A stretch of 64,000 nt of DNA. Source: Rhizobium glycinendophyticum. GTDB lineage: Bacteria > Pseudomonadota > Alphaproteobacteria > Rhizobiales > Rhizobiaceae. How positions within the stretch are numbered: the first letter of the stretch is position 1; the number at the start of each line of letters is the position of its first letter. The notes beneath the pieces are model-generated. The model was not told the DNA's origin. It saw nothing but the letters and a program-made list of their open reading frames with translations, and did no database searches. Positions 35,583-44,671 of the stretch are shown here, piece by piece. The stretch lies in NCBI RefSeq assembly GCF_006443685.1, contig NZ_VFYP01000001.1, positions 1,178,001 to 1,242,000 on the forward strand, in the 5' to 3' direction. The position numbers were made by a program, and so were the translations under genes.

Positions 35583-36356
35583 ATGACCGTCTTTTCCAAA
35601 ACGCCTGTTATCGGCGCGCTTCTGGCCCAGGTCGTCGCCATGCCCCTGGTGGCCATTGCAACGGCACTGCTCTCGCAGAGCATCGATCACACCCTGCTGA
35701 TCCTGATGGCCGTCCTTTTGCAGGGCCTGCTCGCCGCCCTGATCTGCCGGCTGCTGGGCCTTGCGGTCTGGTGGCTGGTCATCGCCTTCCTGTTCCCGCT
35801 GGCATTGGCCGGCGCACTTCTCGCCGGCAATCTGCCCGCCTGGCCCTTCGGCCTGGCCTTTCTCGTGCTGGCGCTGGTCTTTTCGAACACCGCGCGCGGC
35901 CGCGTGCCGCTCTATCTCACCAATTCCCAAACGGCATCCGTACTCAAAGACCTGATGACGGAGCGAAAAGCCACCCGGTTCCTCGATCTCGGCTGCGGCC
36001 TCGGCGGCGTCGTGCGCGCACTCGACGGCGAAGGCCGCCAGGCCCGCGGTATCGAAAACGCCCCTGCCGTCTTTCTCTTGGCCCGCCTCCTGTCGCGCCT
36101 GTCACGCTCTGGCGACATCCGCCGCGGCGATCTCTGGCGCGCCGATGTCTCGAAGGAAGACGTGGTCTACGCCTTCCTCTCCCCCGAACCCATGGCCCCC
36201 CTTTGGAAGAAGCTCTCCAAGGAAATGAAACCCGGCAGCCTCTTCATCTCCAACAGCTTTGCCGTGCCCGATCACGAGCCGGACGAAACCTGGACCCTGT
36301 CGGACGGGCGCAAGACGGTGCTTTATCTCTATGCCATCGGGCGGGAGGCGGCCTGA
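35583..36356 (+). CDS. Membrane-anchored class I SAM-dependent methyltransferase
   Basis: A 257-residue protein. About four hydrophobic segments (residues 5-105, for example PVIGALLAQVVAMPLVAIAT) precede a soluble methyltransferase domain with the SAM motif FLDLGCGLGGVVRALDGEG. The domain continues with an acidic turn (GIENAP) and a motif near SFAVPDHEPDE. This layout (membrane anchor plus methyltransferase) is uncommon. The start at 35583 follows CGGGGCCGCCG, a weak site. It may be co-regulated with the divergent TetR gene. The substrate is unknown. Confidence 0.75.
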   Translation: MTVFSKTPVIGALLAQVVAMPLVAIATALLSQSIDHTLLILMAVLLQGLLAALICRLLGLAVWWLVIAFLFPLALAGALLAGNLPAWPFGLAFLVLALVFSNTARGRVPLYLTNSQTASVLKDLMTERKATRFLDLGCGLGGVVRALDGEGRQARGIENAPAVFLLARLLSRLSRSGDIRRGDLWRADVSKEDVVYAFLSPEPMAPLWKKLSKEMKPGSLFISNSFAVPDHEPDETWTLSDGRKTVLYLYAIGREAA

Positions 36357-36387
36357 GGCGGAACGGCTCATTTCGGAGCATCGGGCG

Positions 36388-36482
36388 GCCCTCATCCTCT
36401 CCCATAGCGAGCTCTGCCGCTCATCCGCCTTCTGGAGACCTTCTCCCTGGCTGCGGGGACAAGGTCTCGGCAGGGGGATGAG
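36388..36482. repeat. Intergenic palindromic repeat
   Basis: Inverted halves CCCTCATCCTCTCCCATAGC ... and, about 75 bases later, CAGGGGGATGAGGGG, around a CCTTCTCCC ... GGGGACAAGG hairpin. It resembles alphaproteobacterial REP-type intergenic palindromes, and differs from the RIME-like family. Confidence 0.5.
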
Positions 36483-36522
36483 GGGCAGAAGCCGGCGAGT
36501 TCAGATCGAGAGGAGCAATTCC

Positions 36523-36909
36523 ATGAAATGCCTGCGCATCTATGCGACGCCCGATGGTGAATCCCACTTCGCCGAGATCCACCTGCCGACGACGAAGGTC
36601 GCCGTACATCCCGATGTCGTGCCCTTCGACGTGACGGCGAGCTACCCCGCCTCGCGTGTGCGCATCACCCATATTCCCGCCGGCATGCGCGAGGTCTCCT
36701 GGCACACCGTGCCGGAACCGGTGCTGACGGTGCGGCTCGACGGCCCGGTCGACTACGAGACGAGCGAAGGCGAGCGCCGCCATGTTACCGCCGGCAGTTT
36801 CGTGCTGGTCGAGGACACGCACGGCAAGGGCCATCTCTCGCGTCATTCGCCACAAGCGCAGACGGTGATCTGGATATCGCTTCCTGAAGGCCCGCAATTG
36901 CCGTCATAG
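36523..36909 (+). CDS. Cupin-like protein
   Basis: A 128-residue single-domain beta-barrel. The pattern WHTVPEPVLTVRLDGPVDYE, then GERRHVTAGSFVLVEDTHGK and HLSRHSP, suggests a cupin with metal-binding His residues but without the classic HxH motif. The ATG at 36523 follows GAGAGGAGCAATTCC. A role in small-molecule handling is possible. No pathway can be assigned. Confidence 0.75.
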   Translation: MKCLRIYATPDGESHFAEIHLPTTKVAVHPDVVPFDVTASYPASRVRITHIPAGMREVSWHTVPEPVLTVRLDGPVDYETSEGERRHVTAGSFVLVEDTHGKGHLSRHSPQAQTVIWISLPEGPQLPS

Positions 36910-36935
36910 GCACTGGCAACCTTTCAGGCCCGGCC

Positions 36936-38141
36936 TCAATCCCGCGTGCGGAACCGCCGCAGCAACCCCGCCACCGCCGAAAACACCACGATCAGCGTGC
37001 CATAACCGAGCACGGTGGCGGTCAGCCCGAAGACGCCGACCGAGACGCCCGCGAGCAGCGTCGGCAGGCCGAAGGCGAGGTAGGAGAGGGTGAAGAGCGC
37101 GGCAAAGAGTTCGCCCCGTTCGTCCGGCCGCACCACTGGCACGATTGAGCGCAGCACGCCGTAAAAACAGGTGCCGAAGCCGGTGCCGGCAATCGACAGC
37201 GCGATGAGATAGCCAGGCATCGACGGCCAGGCGATGGCGGTGAGCGACAGCGCCGTGCCGATCGCAAGTGCCGAGGTGCCGTAGAGCGTCACCCGGCGGG
37301 ACGAGTGCGCCCGCGCCAGATAACAGGCGAGTGCCCCGAAACCGCAGAGCAGGAAGATGACGAAGGACTGGGAGAGGTGATCTTCTGCCCCGAAGACGTG
37401 TCGCACCAGCGGCGCGCCGAGCGAGAGGTAGAGCCCGCCGGTCGCCCAGCCGGCAATCACGGCCGGCGCACTGCGCCAGAAGGCGGGCGCTGCTGCGTGA
37501 GGCACGCCGATGCGCGGTTTCAGCGAGGCAAGCAGCCCCGCATGGCGCGGTGCCGTTTCCGGCACCAGCCAGATGGCAAGGGCTGAGAGCCCATAGCCGA
37601 CGACCAGGGTGCCGAACACCTCCGCCTTTGGCCCCTCCGTCAGGTCCATCAGCACGCCGGCAGCAAGCGCCCCGAAGGCAAGGCCTGCGAGCGGCACGAC
37701 GGAATTCCAGATCGCGGCGCTGCCCGGCCGGCTCTTCGGCTCGAAATCGACGACCGCCGCCGACAGCGACGACAATAGCAGCCCTGCCGCCAGACCCTGC
37801 AGCACCCGCGCCAGCATCAGGGCTGACACCGTCTCAGCATGCCAGAACAACAACAGGCTTGCAGCCATCAGCGCAAAGCCCCCGGAAATCACCGGCCGCC
37901 GGCCGAGATGGTCCGACAGAGAACCGAAGAACAACAGCGTTGCCAGAAGCGAGATCGTATAAACGGCGAAAATGCCGGTCAGCGTCGCCGAGGAAAACCC
38001 GATCTCCTGCTGCAGAAGCGGATAAAACGGCGAAGGGGCGCTGGCCCCGGCCATCATCACGGCCATGGCGCCAAGCGTGAGGCGGAAGCCGAACGGCCGC
38101 TCAGTCGGCAGGGAATAGCTTTTGCTGGTCACGGGGTGCAC
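36936..38141 (-). CDS. MFS transporter
   Basis: A 401-residue membrane protein with 12 hydrophobic segments. The conserved loop motif reads GSLSDHLGRRPVI and the region AGLLLSSLSAAVVDFEPK follows helix 4-5. It is divergent from the ArsR-type regulator at 38211. The start is a GTG at 38141; GTG at about 38132 is also possible, and neither has a good ribosome-binding site. Efflux of a small toxic compound is likely given the regulator, but the substrate is unknown. Confidence 0.85.
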   Translation of the reverse strand: MHPVTSKSYSLPTERPFGFRLTLGAMAVMMAGASAPSPFYPLLQQEIGFSSATLTGIFAVYTISLLATLLFFGSLSDHLGRRPVISGGFALMAASLLLFWHAETVSALMLARVLQGLAAGLLLSSLSAAVVDFEPKSRPGSAAIWNSVVPLAGLAFGALAAGVLMDLTEGPKAEVFGTLVVGYGLSALAIWLVPETAPRHAGLLASLKPRIGVPHAAAPAFWRSAPAVIAGWATGGLYLSLGAPLVRHVFGAEDHLSQSFVIFLLCGFGALACYLARAHSSRRVTLYGTSALAIGTALSLTAIAWPSMPGYLIALSIAGTGFGTCFYGVLRSIVPVVRPDERGELFAALFTLSYLAFGLPTLLAGVSVGVFGLTATVLGYGTLIVVFSAVAGLLRRFRTRD

Positions 38142-38147
38142 CCAACT

Positions 38148-38209
38148 GTTCGAATAATTTCGAACAAAGATCTACTGGAGTTTTCTGGGCAGTTCAACTA
38201 ATTTCGAAC
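38148..38209. promoter_or_regulatory. Paired operators between the MFS and ArsR genes
   Basis: GTTCGAA-TAAT-TTCGAAC, a perfect inverted repeat, at 38148-38165, and an imperfect copy GTTCAACTAATTTCGAAC at 38192-38209. The copies are 44 bp apart, the second ends one base before the ArsR start codon, and the first sits at the MFS start. This fits autorepression and repression of the transporter by the ArsR-type protein. Confidence 0.75.
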
Positions 38210-38210
38210 C

Positions 38211-38531
38211 ATGACAAGTCAGAGCCCCGATCTGCCCCATCCCGCCCGCCACGACCTGCGGCTGACGGACGTGCTCTTTGCCTTGAGCGATCCCGAACGC
38301 CTCGCCATCGTCCGCCAGCTCTCGGCCGGGCCGCTCGACATGGCGCAGTGCCATCTCTCCGATCCCGCAATCCCGAAATCGACGAAATCCCACCTGATGA
38401 AGGTTCTGCGCGAAGCGGGCGTCATCCGCAACGAACCCCTCGGCCGCGGCCGCCGGCTGAGCCTGCGTGTGGAAGATCTGGAGGCGCGGTTTCCGGGGCT
38501 CCTGGCCTCCGTGCTGAAGGCGGCAGGGTGA
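38211..38531 (+). CDS. ArsR-type helix-turn-helix regulator
   Basis: A 106-residue winged-helix protein of the ArsR/SmtB type: DVLFALSDPERLAIVRQLSA then SKSTKSHLMKVLREAG-like helix (IPKSTKSHLMKVLREAGVIR), and the wing GRGRRLSLRVEDLEA. There is no metal-binding CxC of ArsR. Such proteins often sense organic ligands or redox. Divergent from the MFS transporter. Confidence 0.88.
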   Translation: MTSQSPDLPHPARHDLRLTDVLFALSDPERLAIVRQLSAGPLDMAQCHLSDPAIPKSTKSHLMKVLREAGVIRNEPLGRGRRLSLRVEDLEARFPGLLASVLKAAG

Positions 38532-38671
38532 GGGGGAGCGAGCGCAGACGACGGTGGGTTTGCGCCTCCAATCCGGTGGTGGAGGCTATCCTCTGATCTG
38601 CTCCAAAGCGGACATCCAGTGATCGTAGTGCAACGGCGTCTTTGCGCCAGAAGCGGTCACGCCTTGCACGG

Positions 38672-39562
38672 CTAATCCTCAACATAGGCTGCTAGCTCGT
38701 CGGCAGTCCCCAAAGGAAAGGCCTGCTTGAGATAGTCAAGGAATGCAGACACCCGCGCGCTGAGGAGGCGACGCGATGGATAGAGCGCCCACAGCACCGT
38801 TTCTGGCCCTTCCACATCTCCCCACCGAACCAGTCTACCCGTAGCGAGATCATGGCTGACCAGCGACAGAGGAAGGCGGGCAGCTCCGACGCCCATCCGC
38901 ACGGCGTCGCGGACCATGGTCATTGAGGACAGGCTGAGCACGGGGTCGATTTGAAGATTGGTGCGCCCTGTCGGCGTGTTCAAGGTCCATGAACTCGATT
39001 GACCCGGCGTGCCGCGTATGACGACCGGGACAACGTCTCCGACGGTATAGACGAGGTCTGGCGCAGCCACGACCACCAATCCATCTCGCAGGAAGGCCCG
39101 GCCGACTAGGCTCTCATCCGGATCAGGATTGACCCTGATAACGAGGTCGTATCCCTCTTCCACCATATCGACAGGGCGATCTTCCGTCGTAACTTCCATG
39201 CGCACCTCTGGATACTTGAGGGCAAAGCCGGCAGCCAGCTTGCCCATCGCCGTCTGGGAGAACAGCAAGGGTGCGCTGATCCGCAACCTGCCGCGCGGCC
39301 TGTCGCCGCCGGAAGCGATGGCGGCGGCAGTCTCGTCAATTTCAGTCAGCAGAGCGCCCGCCCGCTCGTGAAGCGCCCGCCCTTCCTCCGTCAGCTTGAG
39401 CATACGTGCGCCGCGTTCGAATAACCGCAGGCCGAGGCTTGCCTCCAGTTCAGCTACGCGTCGCGAAAGCGTTGCCTTCGGTCGACCGGAGGCTCGGGAG
39501 GCGCGGCCGAAGCCGCCATTGCGGGCGACGGTGACAAAATCAACAAGAGCAACCAAGTCCAT
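38672..39562 (-). CDS. LysR family transcriptional regulator
   Basis: A 296-residue LysR protein. The HTH is at residues about 1-65 (MDLVALVDFVTVARNGGFGR, then KATLSRRVAELEASLGLRLF). The substrate-binding domain begins with RGRLRISAPLLFSQTAMG. It is divergent from the NmrA-type gene at 39684 across a 121-base spacer, the usual layout for LysR control of the neighbour. Confidence 0.92.
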   Translation of the reverse strand: MDLVALVDFVTVARNGGFGRASRASGRPKATLSRRVAELEASLGLRLFERGARMLKLTEEGRALHERAGALLTEIDETAAAIASGGDRPRGRLRISAPLLFSQTAMGKLAAGFALKYPEVRMEVTTEDRPVDMVEEGYDLVIRVNPDPDESLVGRAFLRDGLVVVAAPDLVYTVGDVVPVVIRGTPGQSSSWTLNTPTGRTNLQIDPVLSLSSMTMVRDAVRMGVGAARLPLSLVSHDLATGRLVRWGDVEGPETVLWALYPSRRLLSARVSAFLDYLKQAFPLGTADELAAYVED

Positions 39563-39683
39563 GACTGTTCCACCAGTGAGACGATGCGTCTAGCTTTAGC
39601 GTCTATTGGTATGAATGTGAACCATCCATATTCGGCGTGTCTTCAACACCGAAGTCTCTCACACCGAACCAAGGAGAACTCCA

Positions 39684-40553
39684 ATGACCATTCTCGTAAC
39701 AGGTGCTACCGGCCGTGTTGGCCGCCATGTCGTTGACCAGCTCATCGCGCGCAATGCTGATGTGCGCGTCCTCGTGCGTGATCCTGCCAAGGCCAATTTT
39801 GCCTCCACTGTCGAAGTTGTTCAGGGAGACATGCTCGATATCGACGCGCTCCGCCAAGCCTTCGACGGTGTCCGGACGCTGTTCCTGTTGAACGCGGTCG
39901 CCGGCGACGAATTCACCCAGGCCATCATAGCCTTGAACATCGCGCGTGAAGCCGGCGTGGAACGCGTCGTTTATCTCTCGGTGTTCGATGCCGACAAGGC
40001 TGTGAATGTCCCGCACTTTGCGGTCAAGTTTGGCGCCGAGCGCATGCTGGAGGCGATGGGCTTTAGCGCCACGATCCTGCGACCGGCTTACTTCATCGAC
40101 AATGAAGTCATGATCAAGGATGTCATCTTCAACTACGGTGTCTACCCGATGCCGATCGGCGGCAAGGGTGTCGCTATGATAGACGCCAGAGATATCGCTG
40201 AAGTCGCAGCGTCCGAGCTCGTTCGTCGCAACCGGGCTTCGGAAAAGCTGCCGAGCGAGACCATCAATCTGGTCGGCCCGGATACGCTGACGGGTACAGA
40301 CCTCGCGGCGATCTGGTCTGATATTCTGGCCCGTCCTGTGGTGTATGGCGGCGATGATCCATCCGGCTTCGAGCAGAACCTCGCCAATATCATGCCGAAG
40401 TGGATGGCCTATGAAATGCGCCTGATGGCCGAGCGCTACGTCAGCGACGGCATGGTTCCGCACGCGGGCGATGTCGAGCGCCTGACGCACATCTTGGGCC
40501 GCCCGCTGCACAGCTACCGCGAATTCGCCTCGCAGCTTGCCGCATCTGCCTGA
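39684..40553 (+). CDS. NmrA-family NAD(P)-binding oxidoreductase
   Basis: A 289-residue atypical SDR of the NmrA/QOR2 group. The nucleotide motif is GATGRVGRHVV at the N-terminus; the expected catalytic Tyr-Lys is weakly conserved, as is usual for this group. Other features: VRVLVRDPAKANF, ERVVYLSVFDADKA and the C-terminal segment PVVYGGDDPSGFEQ. The ATG follows CCAAGGAGAACTCC. It is probably activated by the divergent LysR and co-transcribed with the next gene. Confidence 0.85.
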   Translation: MTILVTGATGRVGRHVVDQLIARNADVRVLVRDPAKANFASTVEVVQGDMLDIDALRQAFDGVRTLFLLNAVAGDEFTQAIIALNIAREAGVERVVYLSVFDADKAVNVPHFAVKFGAERMLEAMGFSATILRPAYFIDNEVMIKDVIFNYGVYPMPIGGKGVAMIDARDIAEVAASELVRRNRASEKLPSETINLVGPDTLTGTDLAAIWSDILARPVVYGGDDPSGFEQNLANIMPKWMAYEMRLMAERYVSDGMVPHAGDVERLTHILGRPLHSYREFASQLAASA

Positions 40554-40588
40554 ACCGGGCGCATCACTCGACAACAAGGACAAGGATC

Positions 40589-41062
40589 ATGATCTATTCC
40601 ACCGCGACCCTTCCAGTAAATCCCGATGGTGAGATCCCGTTGACCCGCGAGCAGATTTGGGCGGGCCTCGAACTGAAGGCGCGTGATGCGCGCCTTTTTC
40701 TGCCTCCCGGCCTGTGCACGCGCTGCGATGTTATTGAGGAAAGCGCCACGCATTTCGTCCGCGACGCTACGATCGGCGGAATCGACCTTCGCGAAATCAT
40801 TACGCTTGATCCATTTGAGAAGGTTAGCTTCTTTCAGGCGACCGGTCCTCGCGAAGGGGCGATTGTCAACGAGCTTTATGAGGACGATCATGGCGCATTG
40901 CAGCTTCGCTTTTATTGCTACATCGGCCTGCGTGGGAAGCACCCGGGGGGAGCTGAAGAACGAGCGGAACAGGCGCAATTTGATGGTGACATGGGCTATA
41001 AGGCGGCCTTGTTTTCAACCCTCAAGCGCACCCGCGAGTTGAGAGCCGAGGGCAGGCTCTGA
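40589..41062 (+). CDS. AtaL-like DUF1857 family protein (SRPBCC fold)
   Basis: A 157-residue protein matching DUF1857/AtaL-type: VNPDGEIPLTREQIWAGLELKAR-like (shown short: REQIWAGLELK), then FLPPGLCTRCDVIEE, DATIGGIDLREI and a polar C-terminus. These proteins adopt a START/SRPBCC fold with a hydrophobic cavity. The ATG at 40589 follows AAGGACAAGGATC. It lies 35 bases after the NmrA gene and is likely in the same operon. Function unknown. Confidence 0.75.
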   Translation: MIYSTATLPVNPDGEIPLTREQIWAGLELKARDARLFLPPGLCTRCDVIEESATHFVRDATIGGIDLREIITLDPFEKVSFFQATGPREGAIVNELYEDDHGALQLRFYCYIGLRGKHPGGAEERAEQAQFDGDMGYKAALFSTLKRTRELRAEGRL

Positions 41063-41306
41063 CAATCAGCTTGAACACCAACGTCAGGACGTCCTTGTCA
41101 AAGGGCGTCCTGTTTTGTGAGCGTTGAGAACCCAGGTCAGCACCTCCAGCCAGAGCAGTGCAGGTCTGTAAAAGCAACAAACCTCCCAACATCCGCTTCG
41201 GGCCGACTGCAGTCACGACCGCAGGGCAGCTCGCGCCATTCCGTTTGACCTATGCTGTCTCTTCAATGCCTGCCCTCCGGCGCTTGTCGCCCCGCCTCGT
41301 TGAGCT

Positions 41307-42212
41307 TTAGCAATAGGCGTCCTTTGGCAGGGTCTTCACCAGGAAATCGGTAAACCGCCGGACCTTCGATGCGATGTTTTTGTTGGCGGGATAGACGGCA
41401 TGGACGGGCACCGAGCCGATCTCCCAGCGATCAAGCACGCGCACCAGCCGCCCGTCCCGGATCTCCGGGCCGATTTCGAACATCGGCAACAGCGTGATCC
41501 CCGCGCCGGCCACGGCCACATCCCGAAGCGTGAGGCCGTCATTGGCGAGATAGCGCGGCACGATCGGCACGCGCAGCGTCTGCCCGTCCTTGCTCAGCAC
41601 CCAGACATTGCCCCAGCGCAAGCCGGAAAAATGCAGGCAGGCATGGTTGGCAAGGTCCGTGGGCTCGGCCGGGGCGCCGTGCCTTTCGAGATATTCGGGC
41701 GCCGCACAGAGGACGAGTGGTGAATCGCCGAGATGGCGGGTGATGAGATTGGGCTCCAGCACGATCGTGCCGCGAATGGCCAGGTCATATCCTTCTTCGA
41801 TCAAATTCACCGCCCGGTGTGAAAACGTGACGTCGATGGAAACCGAAGGATTGCGCTTGAGGAATTCGGCGATGATCGGGGCCATGTGCAATTGCGCGAA
41901 CTCCGGCGGCACGGTCATCTTCAACCGGCCCACAACCTCCTCCTGATAGCTCAGGGCGGCACGCTCCGCCTCGCGGATCTGCGGCAGGATGCCGGTCAGG
42001 GACTGGACATAGGCCGAGCCTGCCTCGGTCAAAACGACGTTCCGGGTCGAGCGGTGCAGCAGCCGCACGCCGAGCTTGGTTTCCAGCACCTGAACCTGGG
42101 CGCTGACGGTTGCGCGCGACATCCTCAAGTCTTCTGCCGCTCGGGTAAAGCTCAGATGTTTGGCGACGGTCAGAAAGGCGGCAACGCCTTCCAGCGGATC
42201 CAGCGACTTCAT
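41307..42212 (-). CDS. LysR family transcriptional regulator
   Basis: A 301-residue LysR protein. The HTH reads LSFTRAAEDLRMSRATVSAQ with VLETKLGVRLLHRSTRNVVL. The effector domain starts with RLKMTVPPEFAQLHMAPI. The start at 42212 is preferred over 42230, as it has a GGAAGAACGACC ribosome-binding site and starts just before the HTH. It is divergent from the cupin at 42577, separated by 364 bases with an ATGAT ... ATCAT repeat near its promoter. Confidence 0.92.
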   Translation of the reverse strand: MKSLDPLEGVAAFLTVAKHLSFTRAAEDLRMSRATVSAQVQVLETKLGVRLLHRSTRNVVLTEAGSAYVQSLTGILPQIREAERAALSYQEEVVGRLKMTVPPEFAQLHMAPIIAEFLKRNPSVSIDVTFSHRAVNLIEEGYDLAIRGTIVLEPNLITRHLGDSPLVLCAAPEYLERHGAPAEPTDLANHACLHFSGLRWGNVWVLSKDGQTLRVPIVPRYLANDGLTLRDVAVAGAGITLLPMFEIGPEIRDGRLVRVLDRWEIGSVPVHAVYPANKNIASKVRRFTDFLVKTLPKDAYC

Positions 42213-42576
42213 GGTCGTTCTTCCATACAATGATGATCGATGATCGGTCTTATCATTTCCGGACCCTCTGATAAATCGGGCGCATCAAAATTGGTTTCGG
42301 AGAACATCGGTGAAGGCGTTTGTCGTCGTCTCAATCTCAAGATCGCACCCCAATGACGCCTGCCTGCGTCGTGTCGGCACCTTTGCCGATCATGCCGAAG
42401 GCACGGCCTCATCCACGGCGATCACCCCGCCAAGGGGCGAGGGGCGAGGGCGCGTTCAGCACGGGTGGAAGAGGCTCAGTCCTCGCCGCGACGACCCCGA
42501 TTTTGGCTGAGCAAGACAGATAATCCCAACCTCGATCGCGCGCCCGTGCGCCATTTTATCCGTGAAAGGAAATCCC
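42213..42576. other. Divergent promoter region, LysR / cupin
   Basis: 364 bases without a gene. Near the LysR start an inverted ATGAT/ATCAT pair flanks GATCGATGATC, a plausible LysR binding area. Near 42425-42460 there is a low-complexity GGGGCGAGGGGCGAGGGCG run. Confidence 0.4.
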
Positions 42577-43032
42577 ATGACCGCGACCCCTGAGAACCTC
42601 TGGTTCATGACCGCCCAACTCCTCGTCCACCTGAAGCAGGCGGATAATGAAGAGGGCTTGTCCATCATCGAACATCGCATGGCCAAGGACTTTGCCCCGC
42701 CGCTGCATGTGCATCATCAGGAAAGCGAGACCTTCGTCATCCTCGAAGGCCGCTTCCGCTTCCGCCGCGATGACGACGTCATCGAGGCAAGCGCAGGCGA
42801 CACCATCCATCTGCCGAAGGATTGCGTCCATGGCTTCCGCGTCCTGTCGGATTACGGCCGCTGCCTCACCATCACCAATGGTCCCTTCGAGAACATGGTT
42901 CGTGCCGCAGCCCGTCCGGCAGTCAGAAACGCACTGCCCGAGCAACTGCCGCCGACCCCGGAACAACAGCAGGCTCTTGCCCGGATCTGCAGCGCCCACG
43001 CCATCGATCTTCTCGGAGCCCCCATTGCCTGA
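42577..43032 (+). CDS. Cupin domain protein
   Basis: A 151-residue protein with a full cupin motif: APPLHVHHQESETFVILEG carries two His and one Glu, and DTIHLPKDCVHGFRV the fourth His. It has a C-terminal helix. The start at 42577 follows GAAAGGAAATCCC. Possible quercetinase-like dioxygenase or sensor; the divergent LysR gene suggests substrate induction. Confidence 0.85.
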   Translation: MTATPENLWFMTAQLLVHLKQADNEEGLSIIEHRMAKDFAPPLHVHHQESETFVILEGRFRFRRDDDVIEASAGDTIHLPKDCVHGFRVLSDYGRCLTITNGPFENMVRAAARPAVRNALPEQLPPTPEQQQALARICSAHAIDLLGAPIA

Positions 43033-43179
43033 TGCCGAAAGTCGATGCCGCCCATGCTTAAGCGGCGGCGTCGGCTTGGCCTCTAGCCGCAGGCGCCGAA
43101 GGAAGAGGGTGCCTGCTCCTCCGGGCTTGAGCCCGATCGGCTGCCAGGCTCCCCTTGAGGGCAGGGGAACGGCATCGGC

Positions 43180-43425
43180 AGAACAGGCCCCTTCCACCCC
43201 TCCCCACCAGGGGGGCGTCTGTGGAACCCCCTCTGTCACAGCCTGACATCTCCCCCACAAGGCCAGTGAAGACGTGGCGCAAACGGCTCGTTCCACACAC
43301 GACGGCGCGGCCGGGGTAAGCCCTCGCCCTTGTAGGGAGGGTTGGGAGAGGCCTTTTCCAAATGCAATTCCCTCTGCTTGTGGGGGAGATGCCCGGCAGG
43401 GCAGAGGGGGATCGCCAACCTCAGT
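43180..43425. repeat. RIME-like composite repeats (two copies)
   Basis: The first copy is about 43203-43365: CCCCTCTGTCACAGCCTGAC with CTCCCCCACAAGG, a linker, then GCCCTTGTAGGGAGGGTTGG and GAGAGGCCTT. The second half-copy follows at about 43375-43410: CTTGTGGGGGAGATGCCCGG plus CAGGGCAGAGGGGG. It occupies most of the 497-base gap upstream of the dehydrogenase gene. Confidence 0.65.
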
Positions 43426-43529
43426 CGCAACCGAGTTCGCCTCGCGCCCATGGCCAGATCCAGTCCTCCCCACCAATCCCCGTTTCGCGCTAAGCTCTCG
43501 CCCGTCTGCGATTCTTCAGGGAGGAAGAG

Positions 43530-44555
43530 ATGAGCCGCGATATTATTCTGGTCGATCCGCTGCCGAGGACGCTCGATCTGATCATGGAGCCGGCCGTCCG
43601 GGCGCGGCTCGAGGCGCTGGGCGAGGTGATCGTCTGTGAAGATCGCCAGATGCCCGCAGACATGGTCGATCGCTACCTCCCGGAAACCGTGCTGATTTTC
43701 GGCCAGACCGACATGCCGAAGGAACGGCTCGACCGGGCGCCGAAGCTGAAGGCCATCATCAACGTCGAATCCAATTTCCTGCCCAATATCGATTATCAGG
43801 CCTGCGTCGAGCGCGGCATCTGGGTGATCACCCCGGCCTCCGCTTTCGCCGCGCCGGTGGCGGAAGCAGCGCTCGCCATGGCGCTCGATCTCGCCCGCGG
43901 CATCACGAAAGCCGACCGCGAATTCCGTGCGGGCACCGAGGCTTATGGCCTCGAAGGCAATACAGAGACCTTCCGCTTCACCGGCGCCCCTGTCGGCCTC
44001 ATCGGCTTCGGCGATCTCGGCCAGGCGTTTCGCGACCTCATCCGCCCGTTCAAGAACAAGGTCCGCGTCTTCGATCCCTGGTTGCCAAACGAGATCATCG
44101 AGCGCCAGGACTGTGAGCCCGCAACGCTGGACGAGGTCTTGCGGCAAAGCCAGGTCGTCTGCGTCTTCGCCAGCGTCACCAGCGAGAACGAGGGCTTCAT
44201 CGGCGCGCGAGAATTCGCCCTGATGAAAAAAGGCGCCGCCTTCCTCCTGATGAGCCGCGCCGCCGTGGTCGATTTCCCCGCCATGCTCGAAGCCGCAGCC
44301 TCGGGCCACATCAAGGTCGCAACCGACGTCTTCCCCGAAGAACCCGTTGCCGCCGACGACCCCGTCCGCCAGACCCCCGGCCTCCTCCTCTCCGCCCACC
44401 GCACCGGCGGCACCCGCGACGCCTTCTATGCGCTGGGCTCGATGGCGGTCGCCGATGCCGAGCTGATCATGAAAGGCCTGCCGCCGAGGCTCTGCCGCAG
44501 GGCCGATCCGGCAACGGCGATGCGGATGCGCTCGAAGCCGGTGGCGGTGTCGTGA
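43530..44555 (+). CDS. D-2-hydroxyacid dehydrogenase family protein
   Basis: A 341-residue NAD-dependent D-2-hydroxyacid dehydrogenase. The nucleotide motif GLIGFGDLGQAFRDLI is near residue 155, with DPW after beta-2, and the C-terminal catalytic His is in SAHRTGGT. The start at 43530 follows CAGGGAGGAAGAG. Which 2-hydroxyacid it uses is unknown. Its 3' end is duplicated as two fragments elsewhere in the window (45.9 and 50.0 kb). Confidence 0.88.
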   Translation: MSRDIILVDPLPRTLDLIMEPAVRARLEALGEVIVCEDRQMPADMVDRYLPETVLIFGQTDMPKERLDRAPKLKAIINVESNFLPNIDYQACVERGIWVITPASAFAAPVAEAALAMALDLARGITKADREFRAGTEAYGLEGNTETFRFTGAPVGLIGFGDLGQAFRDLIRPFKNKVRVFDPWLPNEIIERQDCEPATLDEVLRQSQVVCVFASVTSENEGFIGAREFALMKKGAAFLLMSRAAVVDFPAMLEAAASGHIKVATDVFPEEPVAADDPVRQTPGLLLSAHRTGGTRDAFYALGSMAVADAELIMKGLPPRLCRRADPATAMRMRSKPVAVS

Positions 44556-44671
44556 GGGGGCGTGCCGAAACGGACATGGTCGGCATGGAACCCTTGATGA
44601 CCGTTTTGATCCTTCAATTCGGCCATAGGAACTGAGGCCGGCCCGCAAGCAGGCTTGTCTGAGCCAGACGG

